Source of the DNA: Celeribacter litoreus
GTDB lineage: Bacteria; Pseudomonadota; Alphaproteobacteria; Rhodobacterales; Rhodobacteraceae
Assembly: GCF_020165855.1 (NCBI RefSeq)
Contig: NZ_JAIUFY010000005.1
Location: forward strand, 372,001-436,000
DNA length: 64,000 bases
Reading direction: 5' to 3'
Part shown: one piece after another, positions 29,129 to 37,008 of the stretch
How the letters are laid out: every line of letters begins with the position of its first letter
Position numbering within the stretch: position 1 is the stretch's first letter
Position numbers and translations under genes: made by a program
The notes under the pieces: generated by a model
Database searches by the model: none
What the model was told of the DNA's origin: nothing
What the model saw: the letters and a program-made list of their open reading frames with translations, nothing else

Positions 29129-30757
29129 TTACTCGCGGGAAATGGTGCGATAGTCCAAGGTCAGGTGGAACCAGTAGGTGTAACCATCAATCTCGGGCTG
29201 CATCGCAACATCGCGATAATCTTGCACCATCGGGATGCGCGGCACGTCGTCCATAGCGATCTGGATGAAGCCTTTCACCGCGTCTTCGTAGGCCGCAGGA
29301 TCGGTCTCGAAGCGTGCTTGGGCAATCAGCTCATCCATTTCCGGATTTACGTAGTTCATCGCGTTGAAGACCGAGTTGCTGACCCCGTCATAGGTCCAGT
29401 AGAAGTAATAGTCGGGGTAGTTCAGCCATGCTTTGAACGACATGATCAGGAACGGCATGTCCTTGTTGCCAAGGCGTGTGTACCAATCGGCACCAGGCAC
29501 TTTCTCAAGCGTCACGTTGATCCCGATTTTCTTCAGGCTGTCCTGAATGAGGAGAGCAATCGGCTCACGGGTCGTCGCGGTGGTCACGTCGTAGCTAAGC
29601 GTGATGTCGAACCCGTCCGGATATCCGGCTTCAGCGAGAATTGCCTTCGCCTTTTCGAGATCGGTGTCGTACGGAGACGGCTGCGGCCAATCGGTCGTCG
29701 TGACCTCTTCCGGTCCACCGAACATCCCTACGCCGCGACCATAGAGAGCGGAGTCGAGGATCGGTTGGTACGGAATGGCATAAGCGACGGCCTTGCGCAC
29801 GAGCGGGTTGTCGAACGGTGCCATCGTGACGTTCATGTCGAGATAGAGCAGTTCCGCATCAACCGGTGTGCCGATCACTTTCAGCTCGCCAGTCGAGGCC
29901 AGTTCCTGAAAGTCTTTCGGCGGGAGGTTGAAGGACAGGTCAGCATCGCCCTTTTCGAGAAGCGCACGACGTGTGCCTGCAGAGGCGATCTGTTTGACGA
30001 GCACCTTTTCCATCTCGGGCAGCGGGCCGGATTTCCAATCGTCAAAACGGGAGAAGACGATTTCATTGCCCGGTTTCCAGCTGTCGACCATATAGGCACC
30101 GCCGCCAGCATCGTTTTTGCCAACCCACTCAAGGGCCCATGGGTCATCTTCTGTTGCATGTTCCATGGCCAGATCCGCGTTCAGGATTTGCGCCACAGGC
30201 ACGGCAAGGTTTGCAAGCACGAGCTTGTTTGGCGTCGGGAAATCGACGCGGATCGTGTGTTCGTCAATGACGACGAACTGATCTGCCGATTTCATTTCGC
30301 TCGCGCCCATCTGGATCGCGGGGAAACCGCCGACGGCAACTGCGCGGTCGAGAGACCATTTCACGTCGTCAGCCGTCACAGGGCTGCCGTCATGGAATGT
30401 TGCGTCTTTCCGCAGATAGAAAGTCACGGAACTGTTGTCCGCTGCGACATCCCAGCTTTCAGCCAATTCCGGCTGAAAATCTGTATAGTCATAGGCGTAG
30501 CTGCCATCCGGCAGTTCCGTGCGACCGTGTGTCAGAAGACGGTCATAGACGTTCCACGACACTTCGTGCGTGGCGACGTTTGCCGTCGCGCCATGAATAT
30601 CGAGGGTCGCAGGACCCTCTTCCGAGACGACGACGAGGGTTTCTGCGCGCGATTGTGCGGCGGCGATGCTTGGGGCGAGGGCAGATGGCAGGGCGATGGC
30701 GAGGGCAAATGCCCCAACATGCCACATCCGTCCGAGACGATAGGGTAACTGAGTCAA
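29129..30757 (-). CDS. Peptide/nickel-type ABC transporter substrate-binding protein
   Basis: 542 residues from the preferred start; family 5 extracellular solute-binding protein. A signal peptide (MWHVGAFALAIALPSALAPS, AAAQS) is followed by ETLVVVSEEGPATLDIHGAT. Typical family 5 motifs are present: YDRLLTHG, FYLRKDATFHDGSPVTADDV and ILAEAGYPDGFDITLSY. The frame is open from 30841, but a TTG at 30757 lies six bases after GAAGGAG and gives a compact signal sequence, so it is chosen. It binds ligand in the periplasm for the two permeases and two ATPases that diverge from it. The neighbouring amidase suggests an amide- or peptide-like ligand. Confidence 0.88.
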   Translation of the reverse strand: MTQLPYRLGRMWHVGAFALAIALPSALAPSIAAAQSRAETLVVVSEEGPATLDIHGATANVATHEVSWNVYDRLLTHGRTELPDGSYAYDYTDFQPELAESWDVAADNSSVTFYLRKDATFHDGSPVTADDVKWSLDRAVAVGGFPAIQMGASEMKSADQFVVIDEHTIRVDFPTPNKLVLANLAVPVAQILNADLAMEHATEDDPWALEWVGKNDAGGGAYMVDSWKPGNEIVFSRFDDWKSGPLPEMEKVLVKQIASAGTRRALLEKGDADLSFNLPPKDFQELASTGELKVIGTPVDAELLYLDMNVTMAPFDNPLVRKAVAYAIPYQPILDSALYGRGVGMFGGPEEVTTTDWPQPSPYDTDLEKAKAILAEAGYPDGFDITLSYDVTTATTREPIALLIQDSLKKIGINVTLEKVPGADWYTRLGNKDMPFLIMSFKAWLNYPDYYFYWTYDGVSNSVFNAMNYVNPEMDELIAQARFETDPAAYEDAVKGFIQIAMDDVPRIPMVQDYRDVAMQPEIDGYTYWFHLTLDYRTISRE

Positions 30758-31092
30758 GTCTGGCTCCTTCAGATTAGACGTATAGGCCCTGCTCATCAGG
30801 AGCGAAGCCTTGATCGTGCATTTCATGCATGTGACTTGCACAGCAAGCGATTCGCCTTCCAGATTGTCGTGCGGATGGCCGAACTTGGCTTAAATGACAT
30901 TTTTTCAAGCGTATTTGCGATTTTTCGCTCAAATTTTCACCCACAAGTGCATAGCGAGCCTTGGAAACCCAGCGCATCTCCTCTGTCCGGGCCTCCAGAC
31001 CTTGACGGATTCTTAGGAATGAATTCTGAGGAAACCTGATGATTAAGAATATTAAGTGACTGAAGAGCAATGAACAGGAAGCCTGTACAAAA
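30758..31092. promoter_or_regulatory. Divergent promoter region of the amide/peptide uptake cluster
   Basis: 335 bases between the binding-protein gene and the permease gene. At 30834-30849 it contains ACTTGC-N4-CAAGCG, an inverted repeat that resembles ACTTGC-N8-CAAGCG at 35462-35481, upstream of the XRE-cupin regulator. It could be an operator shared by the cluster. No clear -35/-10 pair was assigned. AGGAAG precedes the permease ATG. Confidence 0.35.
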
Positions 31093-32100
31093 ATGAGACT
31101 GCCGAGACGCCTGCTATCCGCAGTTCCATCCCTCATCGGAATTGTCATTCTGACATTTGTCCTGACCCGATTGCTGCCCGGCGACCCCGCGGCCTATTTC
31201 GCAGGTCCCGCCGCAACGCCGGAGTCTATTGAAGAAGTCCGTGTTCAACTCGGATTGGACAAAAGCATTTTCGCGCAGTTCGTTGACTATATCTCCGCGC
31301 TGTCGCGCTTGGACCTCGGTCGATCGCTCTCGAGCGGTCAGACAGTCGTCGATGACCTGACCGCGAGACTGCCCGCGACCCTGGAGTTGACCGTTAGCGC
31401 TCTACTGCTCGCAGCGATCCTCGGTATTGCGCTCGGTTTCGGCGCGGCTCTGCGTCCGGGGCGTTGGCCGGACAGGTTGTGCGATGCCGTCACCGTTTTT
31501 GGGCAAGCGATGCCAACCTTCTTTCTCGGACTGCTGCTCGTCTATGTCTTCTATTATAAGCTCGAATGGGCGCCGGCTCCGATGGGGCGGCTCGAGATCT
31601 TTTATTCGAGCCCGACCGAAGTGACCGGATTCTGGACAATCGACACCCTCCTCGAAGGAGATATCGGAGCGTTTCAGGGTGTCATCAGACAACTGATCTT
31701 GCCCGTGATCACCTTAGCGCTTTTCGGGCTCGGCCCGATTGCGAGCATGACACGCACCTCCCTGCTTCAGGTGCTCGGCGGAGACTCGGTGCGCACCGCG
31801 CGTGCCTTTGGCCTCTCGTCGCGTAAAGTTCTCTGGACCTACGCCTTTCTCCCCGCCGCGGTCCCCATCCTGAACACTATTGGCATGGTTCTGTCCTTTC
31901 TCTTGGGCGCGAACGTCCTCGTTGAAAAAGTCTTCGGCTGGCCTGGAGTCGGCGCCTACGCCATCGAGGCCCTGCTGGTCTCCGACTTCGCACCGGTTCA
32001 GGGCTTCGTGCTTTTGATGGCCGTCACCTATGTCGTCGTAAACCTATGTATCGACTTGCTTGCCGCAGCGATTGACCCGAGGGCCCGCACCGATGGCTGA
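31093..32100 (+). CDS. ABC transporter permease, DppB type
   Basis: 335 residues with about six membrane helices. The N-terminal LPSLIGIVILTFVLTRLLPGD and the EAA-type loop (MTRTSLLQVLGGDSVRTARA FGLSS region) are typical of the DppB/OppB family. It forms the inner-membrane channel with the next gene. First gene of the rightward ABC operon, divergent from the binding-protein gene. The next gene begins eight bases before its stop. Confidence 0.9.
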   Translation: MRLPRRLLSAVPSLIGIVILTFVLTRLLPGDPAAYFAGPAATPESIEEVRVQLGLDKSIFAQFVDYISALSRLDLGRSLSSGQTVVDDLTARLPATLELTVSALLLAAILGIALGFGAALRPGRWPDRLCDAVTVFGQAMPTFFLGLLLVYVFYYKLEWAPAPMGRLEIFYSSPTEVTGFWTIDTLLEGDIGAFQGVIRQLILPVITLALFGLGPIASMTRTSLLQVLGGDSVRTARAFGLSSRKVLWTYAFLPAAVPILNTIGMVLSFLLGANVLVEKVFGWPGVGAYAIEALLVSDFAPVQGFVLLMAVTYVVVNLCIDLLAAAIDPRARTDG

Positions 32101-32944
32101 AAACACCGCAACCCTCCCCGCCGTGCGACGGACCCACCGGATGCCGCTATCGAAGCGCTTGCCGCTCGTGTTTCTCGCGCTGCTGGTCTTTGCTGGGGTC
32201 TTTGGCCCGCTGCTTGCCCCCTATGATCCAACGGCGACCAATTCATCCGAAGCTCTCTCTCCGCCCTCGCTCGCGCATTGGTTTGGAACCGACCAACTCG
32301 GTCGTGACGTGTTCTCCCGCACATTGGCGGCAACGCGCACGGACCTCTTGGTCGGCGCCGTCGCCGTCAGCATTTCGCTCGTTCTTGGCACCATGATCGG
32401 CGCACTGGCCGGCTGGCGTGGCGGGCGCATGGATGTCGTCCTCGGTCGCTTCGTGGACTCGATCATGGCGTTTCCGCTCTTTGTGTTGGCGGTCGGGATC
32501 GCGGCTGGTCTGGGCAACTCCCTCACCTCGGTGATTGTTGCCACCGCTATCGTGAACCTGCCCTTCTACGCACGTGCAGTCCGGTTTGAAGTCGCCCGTC
32601 GCCGAAACGCAGGCTGGGTCGAGGCGGCTCTCCTCGCCCGCATCCCGCCCGTGAAAATTGTAACCTTTCACATCCTACCGAACCTCGTGGCCCTGCTTGC
32701 GACCCAGTCGTCCCTGAATATGGGCTGGGCCATCCTGAACGCGGCGGGCCTTTCCTTCATCGGTCTCGGCATCCGCCCGCCAGAGGCGGAATGGGGCATT
32801 ATGGTGGCCGATGGTGCCTCCTACATCTTTTCCGGCGAATGGTGGGTTTTCACCTTCCCCGGTCTGGCGCTTATGAGTGCCGTCCTGATTTTCACCCGCG
32901 CGGGCGATGCCCTGCGCCAACTGTTAGACCCGCGCAGCAAATGA
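32093..32944 (+). CDS. ABC transporter permease, DppC type
   Basis: 283 residues. An N-terminal helix (LPLVFLALLVFAGVFGPLLA) is followed by the DppC-type motif HWFGTDQLGRDVFSRTLAA, the membrane domain and an EAA loop (FEVARRRNAGWVEAALLARI). It ends with LSFIGLGIRPPEAEWGIMV. ATG at 32093 overlaps the preceding stop by eight bases; an upstream TTG at 32060 is less likely. It pairs with the DppB-type permease and is followed by an ATGA overlap to the first ATPase. Confidence 0.9.
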   Translation: MAENTATLPAVRRTHRMPLSKRLPLVFLALLVFAGVFGPLLAPYDPTATNSSEALSPPSLAHWFGTDQLGRDVFSRTLAATRTDLLVGAVAVSISLVLGTMIGALAGWRGGRMDVVLGRFVDSIMAFPLFVLAVGIAAGLGNSLTSVIVATAIVNLPFYARAVRFEVARRRNAGWVEAALLARIPPVKIVTFHILPNLVALLATQSSLNMGWAILNAAGLSFIGLGIRPPEAEWGIMVADGASYIFSGEWWVFTFPGLALMSAVLIFTRAGDALRQLLDPRSK

Positions 32945-33906
32945 CCCCCGACTGGACAAAGAACCTCGTTGAGGCCCGTAATCTCAACATCCGTTTCGGC
33001 TCGACACCTGTTGTCGATGACATTTCGCTCGATCTGCCAAAGGGGCGGATTACAGCCCTCGTTGGCGAAAGCGGATCCGGCAAATCGCTGGTCGCGCATT
33101 CGATTGCGGGCATCCTGACACCAGCAGCCCGTCTAGAGGCTGACCGTCTGAGCTTTGCCGGCGTCGATCTCAGAGATACAAAAAGTCCCGGTTGGCGCGA
33201 CCTGCGCGGCCGTCAGATCGCGATCATTTTCCAGAACCCGCGTGCGGCCCTGAGCCCCGTGCGGCGCGTCGGTCAGCAGATTGGTGACGTCATTGCCCGC
33301 CACCGTGGCCTAAAAGGTGCGGAGCTGTCGCGGGCGGTGGTGGAGGCTCTGGGAGCGGTTGGCATCGTTGACCCTGAAGCCCGACAAAACGCCTATACTG
33401 GAGAATTGTCCGGCGGCATGTGCCAGCGGGTGATGATCGCACTGGCGCTCGCTTGCAACCCGCGCCTATTGATCGCGGACGAACCCACCACGGGCCTCGA
33501 CAACACCACACAGGCGGCGATCCTCGATCTCGTCGTCGACCAGATCCGCGCGCGTGACATGTCCTGCCTTCTGATCACGCATGACCTCGCGCTTGCACGC
33601 GAGTATGCGGACGACATCTGCGTGATGCATGCTGGTCAGATCGTGGAGAAGGCCGACAGCGCGCGCATCTTCACCGCATCGCAACATCCCTACACCCATG
33701 CGCTGCTGAAAGCTTCTGCCTCCCAGGCCGATAGCATCGCATCGCTCGAACCGATCAAAGGAAGCCTGCCGGATCTCAACGGGCCCCTTCCTGCCTGTCG
33801 CTTCGCAAATCGCTGTCCTCGCGCTGAAGAGCGCTGTCACAGCGCCAAACCGCCCGTCTCGGGTCCCGATACGGCGCGTGTGAATTGTTGGAACCCCCTG
33901 CCATGA
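32941..33906 (+). CDS. ABC transporter ATP-binding protein, DppD type
   Basis: 321 residues. Walker A ALVGESGSGKSLVAHSIAG, signature ELSGGMCQRVMIALALACN, Walker B LLIADEPTTGLDN and H-loop LLITHDLALAREYAD are present. The oligopeptide-ABC C-terminal domain with a cysteine cluster (LPACRFANRCPRAEERCHSA) is also present. ATG at 32941 overlaps the previous stop (ATGA), and its own stop overlaps the next start the same way, so translation is coupled. The upstream extension of the frame to 32791 is overlap with the permease gene. Confidence 0.9.
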   Translation: MTPDWTKNLVEARNLNIRFGSTPVVDDISLDLPKGRITALVGESGSGKSLVAHSIAGILTPAARLEADRLSFAGVDLRDTKSPGWRDLRGRQIAIIFQNPRAALSPVRRVGQQIGDVIARHRGLKGAELSRAVVEALGAVGIVDPEARQNAYTGELSGGMCQRVMIALALACNPRLLIADEPTTGLDNTTQAAILDLVVDQIRARDMSCLLITHDLALAREYADDICVMHAGQIVEKADSARIFTASQHPYTHALLKASASQADSIASLEPIKGSLPDLNGPLPACRFANRCPRAEERCHSAKPPVSGPDTARVNCWNPLP

Positions 33907-34832
33907 CTCTTCTCGAACTTTCCGGTGTCACTCGTAGCTTTGCCAGCGGCCGAAAAGCCCGCGTTGTCGCTGTGGACGACGCCAACTTTACCATCGCTCC
34001 GGGTGAGAGCGTCGGCCTCGTCGGGGAAAGCGGCTCCGGCAAATCCACATTATCGCGGCTGATTTGCGGCCTGACGCCGCCCGAACACGGCGTCATCCGC
34101 TTGAAAGGCGCGCCCGTCACCGCGCCGACCCGCGCCGTACAAATGGTATTTCAAAGCGCGGATGAGGCGCTCAATCCCGCCTTTACGATTGCGCGCAACA
34201 TCGCCGTCGGCCTTGGCCTTAGCAACGGCAGCGCGACGAAAGAAGTGGCTGAGGTCGCAGCGCAGGTTGGCCTGTCGCCAGAACTCTTGCCGCGACTCCC
34301 GCATCAGCTTTCGGGCGGACAGCAGGCCCGCGCAGGAATCGCACGAGCCCTGATCGCGCAACCCGAACTTCTGTTGCTCGACGAACCCACGGCGGCGCTC
34401 GATGTGTCCGTGCAGGCGCTCGTTCTCAAGCTGATTGAACGGCTTAGACAGGAGACCGGCTGCGCGACACTGCTCGTGTCTCACGATCTCGATGTGGTGC
34501 GACTGATGTGCGAACGGGTTCTGGTGATGTATCGAGGGCGGATCGTCGAAACAGGCCCCATCGAGCAAATCATCGAGGCACCAAAGCACCCCTACACCCG
34601 CATGCTGGTCGCTTCCATGCCGGGAAAAGCACGGGAAGAACGCATCGTCCTTCCCTCGACCGCACCGCAGATCACGGCGAATGCATGCCATTTCCGCGAC
34701 CGGTGTCCGTTGGCGACTGACATCTGCGCGCGGTCACGCCCCCAGCTCACGGACGTCTCGGCAGGACATGCTGTCGCCTGCCATCACGCAGGCGGGGCCG
34801 ACCATCCGGTCAGTGAATCTGTGGAGTGTTAA
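33903..34832 (+). CDS. ABC transporter ATP-binding protein, DppF type
   Basis: 309 residues. Walker [20 protein letters not shown], signature QLSGGQQARAGIARALIAQ, Walker B LLLLDEPTAALDV and H-loop LLVSHDLDVVRLM are intact. The C-terminal oligopeptide domain carries CHFRDRCPLATDICARSRP. ATG at 33903 overlaps the DppD stop. It is the last gene of the rightward operon. Its 3' end overlaps the convergent regulator gene by 23 bases, so transcription of the two may interfere. Confidence 0.9.
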   Translation: MTLLELSGVTRSFASGRKARVVAVDDANFTIAPGESVGLVGESGSGKSTLSRLICGLTPPEHGVIRLKGAPVTAPTRAVQMVFQSADEALNPAFTIARNIAVGLGLSNGSATKEVAEVAAQVGLSPELLPRLPHQLSGGQQARAGIARALIAQPELLLLDEPTAALDVSVQALVLKLIERLRQETGCATLLVSHDLDVVRLMCERVLVMYRGRIVETGPIEQIIEAPKHPYTRMLVASMPGKAREERIVLPSTAPQITANACHFRDRCPLATDICARSRPQLTDVSAGHAVACHHAGGADHPVSESVEC

Positions 34833-35421
34833 CCCAGATGATACGTGCGACCTGATCGCCAGTGTTGCGATAGCTGCTCGGCAAATGGGCCTTGAAGAAG
34901 AACGAGTCTCCGGCTTCCATCTGGTAGACCTCGCCATCGATGATCAATTCGATCTGACCTTCGATAAGATAACCGGTGGCCTCGCCCTGATGGGTGATGT
35001 TGTCGACCTTTTCACCGCCGGGCTCGACGACATGGACGTTGGCTTCAAGCAGGTTGCCCGCAGCCATCGGCACCATGCGCTCATAGCTGACGCCTTTGCC
35101 GCCGCGCAGGGCGTCACCTTCTACGACGGTCCGGTCCTTCGCTGTGAGAACCATCCGATGCATTTCGATGTCGAGACCAAAGAATGACGCAAGATCGCGA
35201 TCGAGCGCCGTCACAATCTTGTTCAGCATCACAAGCGACGGCGTCACTTTGCCGGACTCGATTTTGGAGATCATGCTCTCGTTATAGCCGACCAGTTCCG
35301 CAAGGTCCTTCATCCGAAGCCCTTTGAGAATTCGCGCATGACGAACTCTTGCTGCGATTTGCATCGCGTCGGTCATTTTCTGGTCGTCGCTCTTATCCGC
35401 CATCTTACGTCCCGAACTCAT
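34810..35421 (-). CDS. XRE-family regulator with C-terminal cupin domain
   Basis: About 203 residues. An N-terminal helix-turn-helix (LRMKDLAELVGYNESMISKIESGKVTPSL region) is followed by a cupin sensor domain (HVVEPGGEKVDNITHQGEAT, YLIEGQIELIIDGEVYQMEA, GDSFFFKAHLPSSYRN). This is the MppR/PuuR-like architecture that controls amine and amino-acid catabolism. It most likely regulates the amidase/ABC cluster beside it. Its ligand would be sensed in the cupin barrel. The start is uncertain: in-frame ATGs lie at 35439, 35421 and 35403. The stop lies inside the 3' end of the dppF-type gene. Confidence 0.85.
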   Translation of the reverse strand: MSSGRKMADKSDDQKMTDAMQIAARVRHARILKGLRMKDLAELVGYNESMISKIESGKVTPSLVMLNKIVTALDRDLASFFGLDIEMHRMVLTAKDRTVVEGDALRGGKGVSYERMVPMAAGNLLEANVHVVEPGGEKVDNITHQGEATGYLIEGQIELIIDGEVYQMEAGDSFFFKAHLPSSYRNTGDQVARIIWVNTPQIH

Positions 35422-35611
35422 CCTAAGCCTTGGTCTCATTGCTGCGACACATATGCCGGTAACTTGCCTGTAGTTCAAGCGCCGTGACCAAGAAGCTCTA
35501 AGGTCTCAGTGCTGCCAGGCGAATTTGCACCAAACTCAACTTCGACAGCATTGTAGAGCTTTAGTCTGCGCAGAGACCGCGTAACTCAACGAAAGACGCG
35601 GCGCGATCCGT

Positions 35612-35866
35612 TTGGAACGATTGATTTCGAATTTTCAGGCTGCAGGAGGAGACAAGCTGAGAAGTCTTATCTCTAACTTACATGCAAAATTTGAACTGAT
35701 TTCCAAGCCGGATGCGGACGCGGCAAATACCCTGATGTTCGACCTGAACAGGCTGCAGGCTCTCATGAACGAGTTGGCCCCGAAGGGCCGTTGGAGGCCC
35801 GAAGCGATCACAGGTATTTTTGCCGTGAAAGGTCAGTCGATCCTGAGGGCAGGTTCGCATTCATGA
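35612..35866 (+). CDS. Doubtful small ORF (84 aa)
   Basis: Open frame with a TTG start and no clear ribosome site; composition is protein-like (FQAAGGDKLRSLISNLHAKF) with a helical N-terminal part. Its 3' end overlaps the convergent membrane-protein gene by 34 bases. No family is recognised. It may be real because the region has no other gene, but support is weak. Confidence 0.3.
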   Translation: MERLISNFQAAGGDKLRSLISNLHAKFELISKPDADAANTLMFDLNRLQALMNELAPKGRWRPEAITGIFAVKGQSILRAGSHS

Positions 35867-36633
35867 CCTGAGGCTCGGATCAACAGGACTGGGGGAGGTG
35901 GGGCGTTCTTGCTCCGGGTTTCCCAAAAGGGCTCGCCTATCGCGTAACTTGCCAAGACAAAAATGCCACCGAAAATCGGCACGTCCTCAAATACAATTCC
36001 TAACCGAAGCAAGACACCTTTCGCGTCGCTCGACACTTGCAGCAGAGCAACCAACTGCTCCCAGAGCAAATCAACAGAAACGGAGACTTCAAATACGGCA
36101 ATGGCCACACATATTGGCCAACTCGGGCGACCTGCAGCCTTGCTGAAAAGAGCGAAAACGATGAGTGCGAGAAGCCCGTAGAGCGCGAATGCGGCAACCT
36201 CCCATGGCCCCATGGCCTCATGGATAAGCAAGACATCATCGATTGCAAAGAGACAACAAAACAGCGCCAGAGTTGCGAGTGGCAAGTCGTTTCTCTTCCA
36301 AGCAGCACTGGCCGCTGCGATTGCGGCGGTAGCCATGAGGAAGATTCCGAGATCGCTTATCAGTCCCGCTTCTGGAAGAGTGCTTAACGAGCGGTCCCTC
36401 AATGCCGCAACGGCATCAAATCCAAACCAAAAGAGCCCTGACACCATCACCGAGGCTGCGATCAAACCAGCCAAGAGAACCACAGCGGAATGGAGTGCTC
36501 CACTCATGCGTGTCAGAAGAACCAAACGCATCTCGTTCAAACGCCTCGTTACTGTATTCTCAGGCCCAATATCATCGTCACGCAGCGCACTGAGGTGACG
36601 AAAATGAGACACGCCTGAAGAATGATACCTCAT
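35833..36633 (-). CDS. Unknown integral membrane protein
   Basis: About 266 residues from the ATG at 36633. Roughly six hydrophobic segments are seen (VVLLAGLIAASVMVSGLFWF, GIFLMATAAIAAASAAW, LATLALFCCLFAIDDVLLIH, VAAFALYGLLALIVFALFS, PICVAIAVFEVSVSVDLLW, IFGGIFVLASYAIG), with conserved-looking acidic residues in DDVLLIHEA and FEDVPIF. No family is recognised. A later ATG at 36541 would start just before the first helix and is an alternative. Moderately AT-rich; it lies at the right edge of the accessory segment, next to the right repeat copy. Confidence 0.6.
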   Translation of the reverse strand: MRYHSSGVSHFRHLSALRDDDIGPENTVTRRLNEMRLVLLTRMSGALHSAVVLLAGLIAASVMVSGLFWFGFDAVAALRDRSLSTLPEAGLISDLGIFLMATAAIAAASAAWKRNDLPLATLALFCCLFAIDDVLLIHEAMGPWEVAAFALYGLLALIVFALFSKAAGRPSWPICVAIAVFEVSVSVDLLWEQLVALLQVSSDAKGVLLRLGIVFEDVPIFGGIFVLASYAIGEPFWETRSKNAPPPPVLLIRASGHECEPALRID

Positions 36634-36789
36634 ACACTTTAGAAGTGGCTGACTGTCACAAGAGGCCGTCCGCCAAATCCGCTTAGCAGCCACAAAAGCA
36701 AGCCACAGCAAATGCCCCTATCGCTATACACCTAGTGGCCCAATGCAATGGAAAAGTTTGGGTTAAGCACTTTTTAAGTTTGAATTTTT

Positions 36790-36879
36790 TGGTGGAGCCG
36801 AGCGGGATCGAAGCGCTGACCATCTACTTGCCGCGCGGGCGCTGACCGCGTGCTAGAGCGCGTGTTGGGCGGGGTGATT
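36790..36879 (-). repeat. Composite repeat, right copy: degenerate tRNA-Ala-like sequence with dacB 3'-like tail
   Basis: Bases 36790-36821 match the 3' end of tRNA-Ala(GGC) (38896 onward) in about 30 of 32 positions. The match continues weakly through the anticodon region (TGCC-GC-GGCGCT) but the D arm and 5' acceptor strand are broken. From about 36837 the sequence also resembles the dacB terminus (23121-23164), best over GAGCGCGT..GCGGGGTGAT. Aligned to the left copy it is about 70% identical over 68 bases. Too damaged to be a functional tRNA. Confidence 0.55.
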
Positions 36880-37008
36880 TCCGGGGGTATTCGCGGTTTC
36901 GCGGAGTGGAAAGAACAGCAGACGGTTCTCCAGCTTCTTGCATATTGCTCTGGAGATGCGCTTTTCTATAAGAGCCAGGCCGCTTTTCTGGAGACGAGGT
37001 AAGACCCT

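Noticed and set aside
29087-30748. Long open frame antisense to the solute-binding protein
   Set aside because: His/Arg/Val-rich shadow with no domain; the binding protein has a signal peptide and family motifs.
31393-31404. GTTAGCGCTCTA inside the DppB-type permease gene
   Set aside because: Partial match to the LacI-type palindrome but within coding sequence and far from a promoter.
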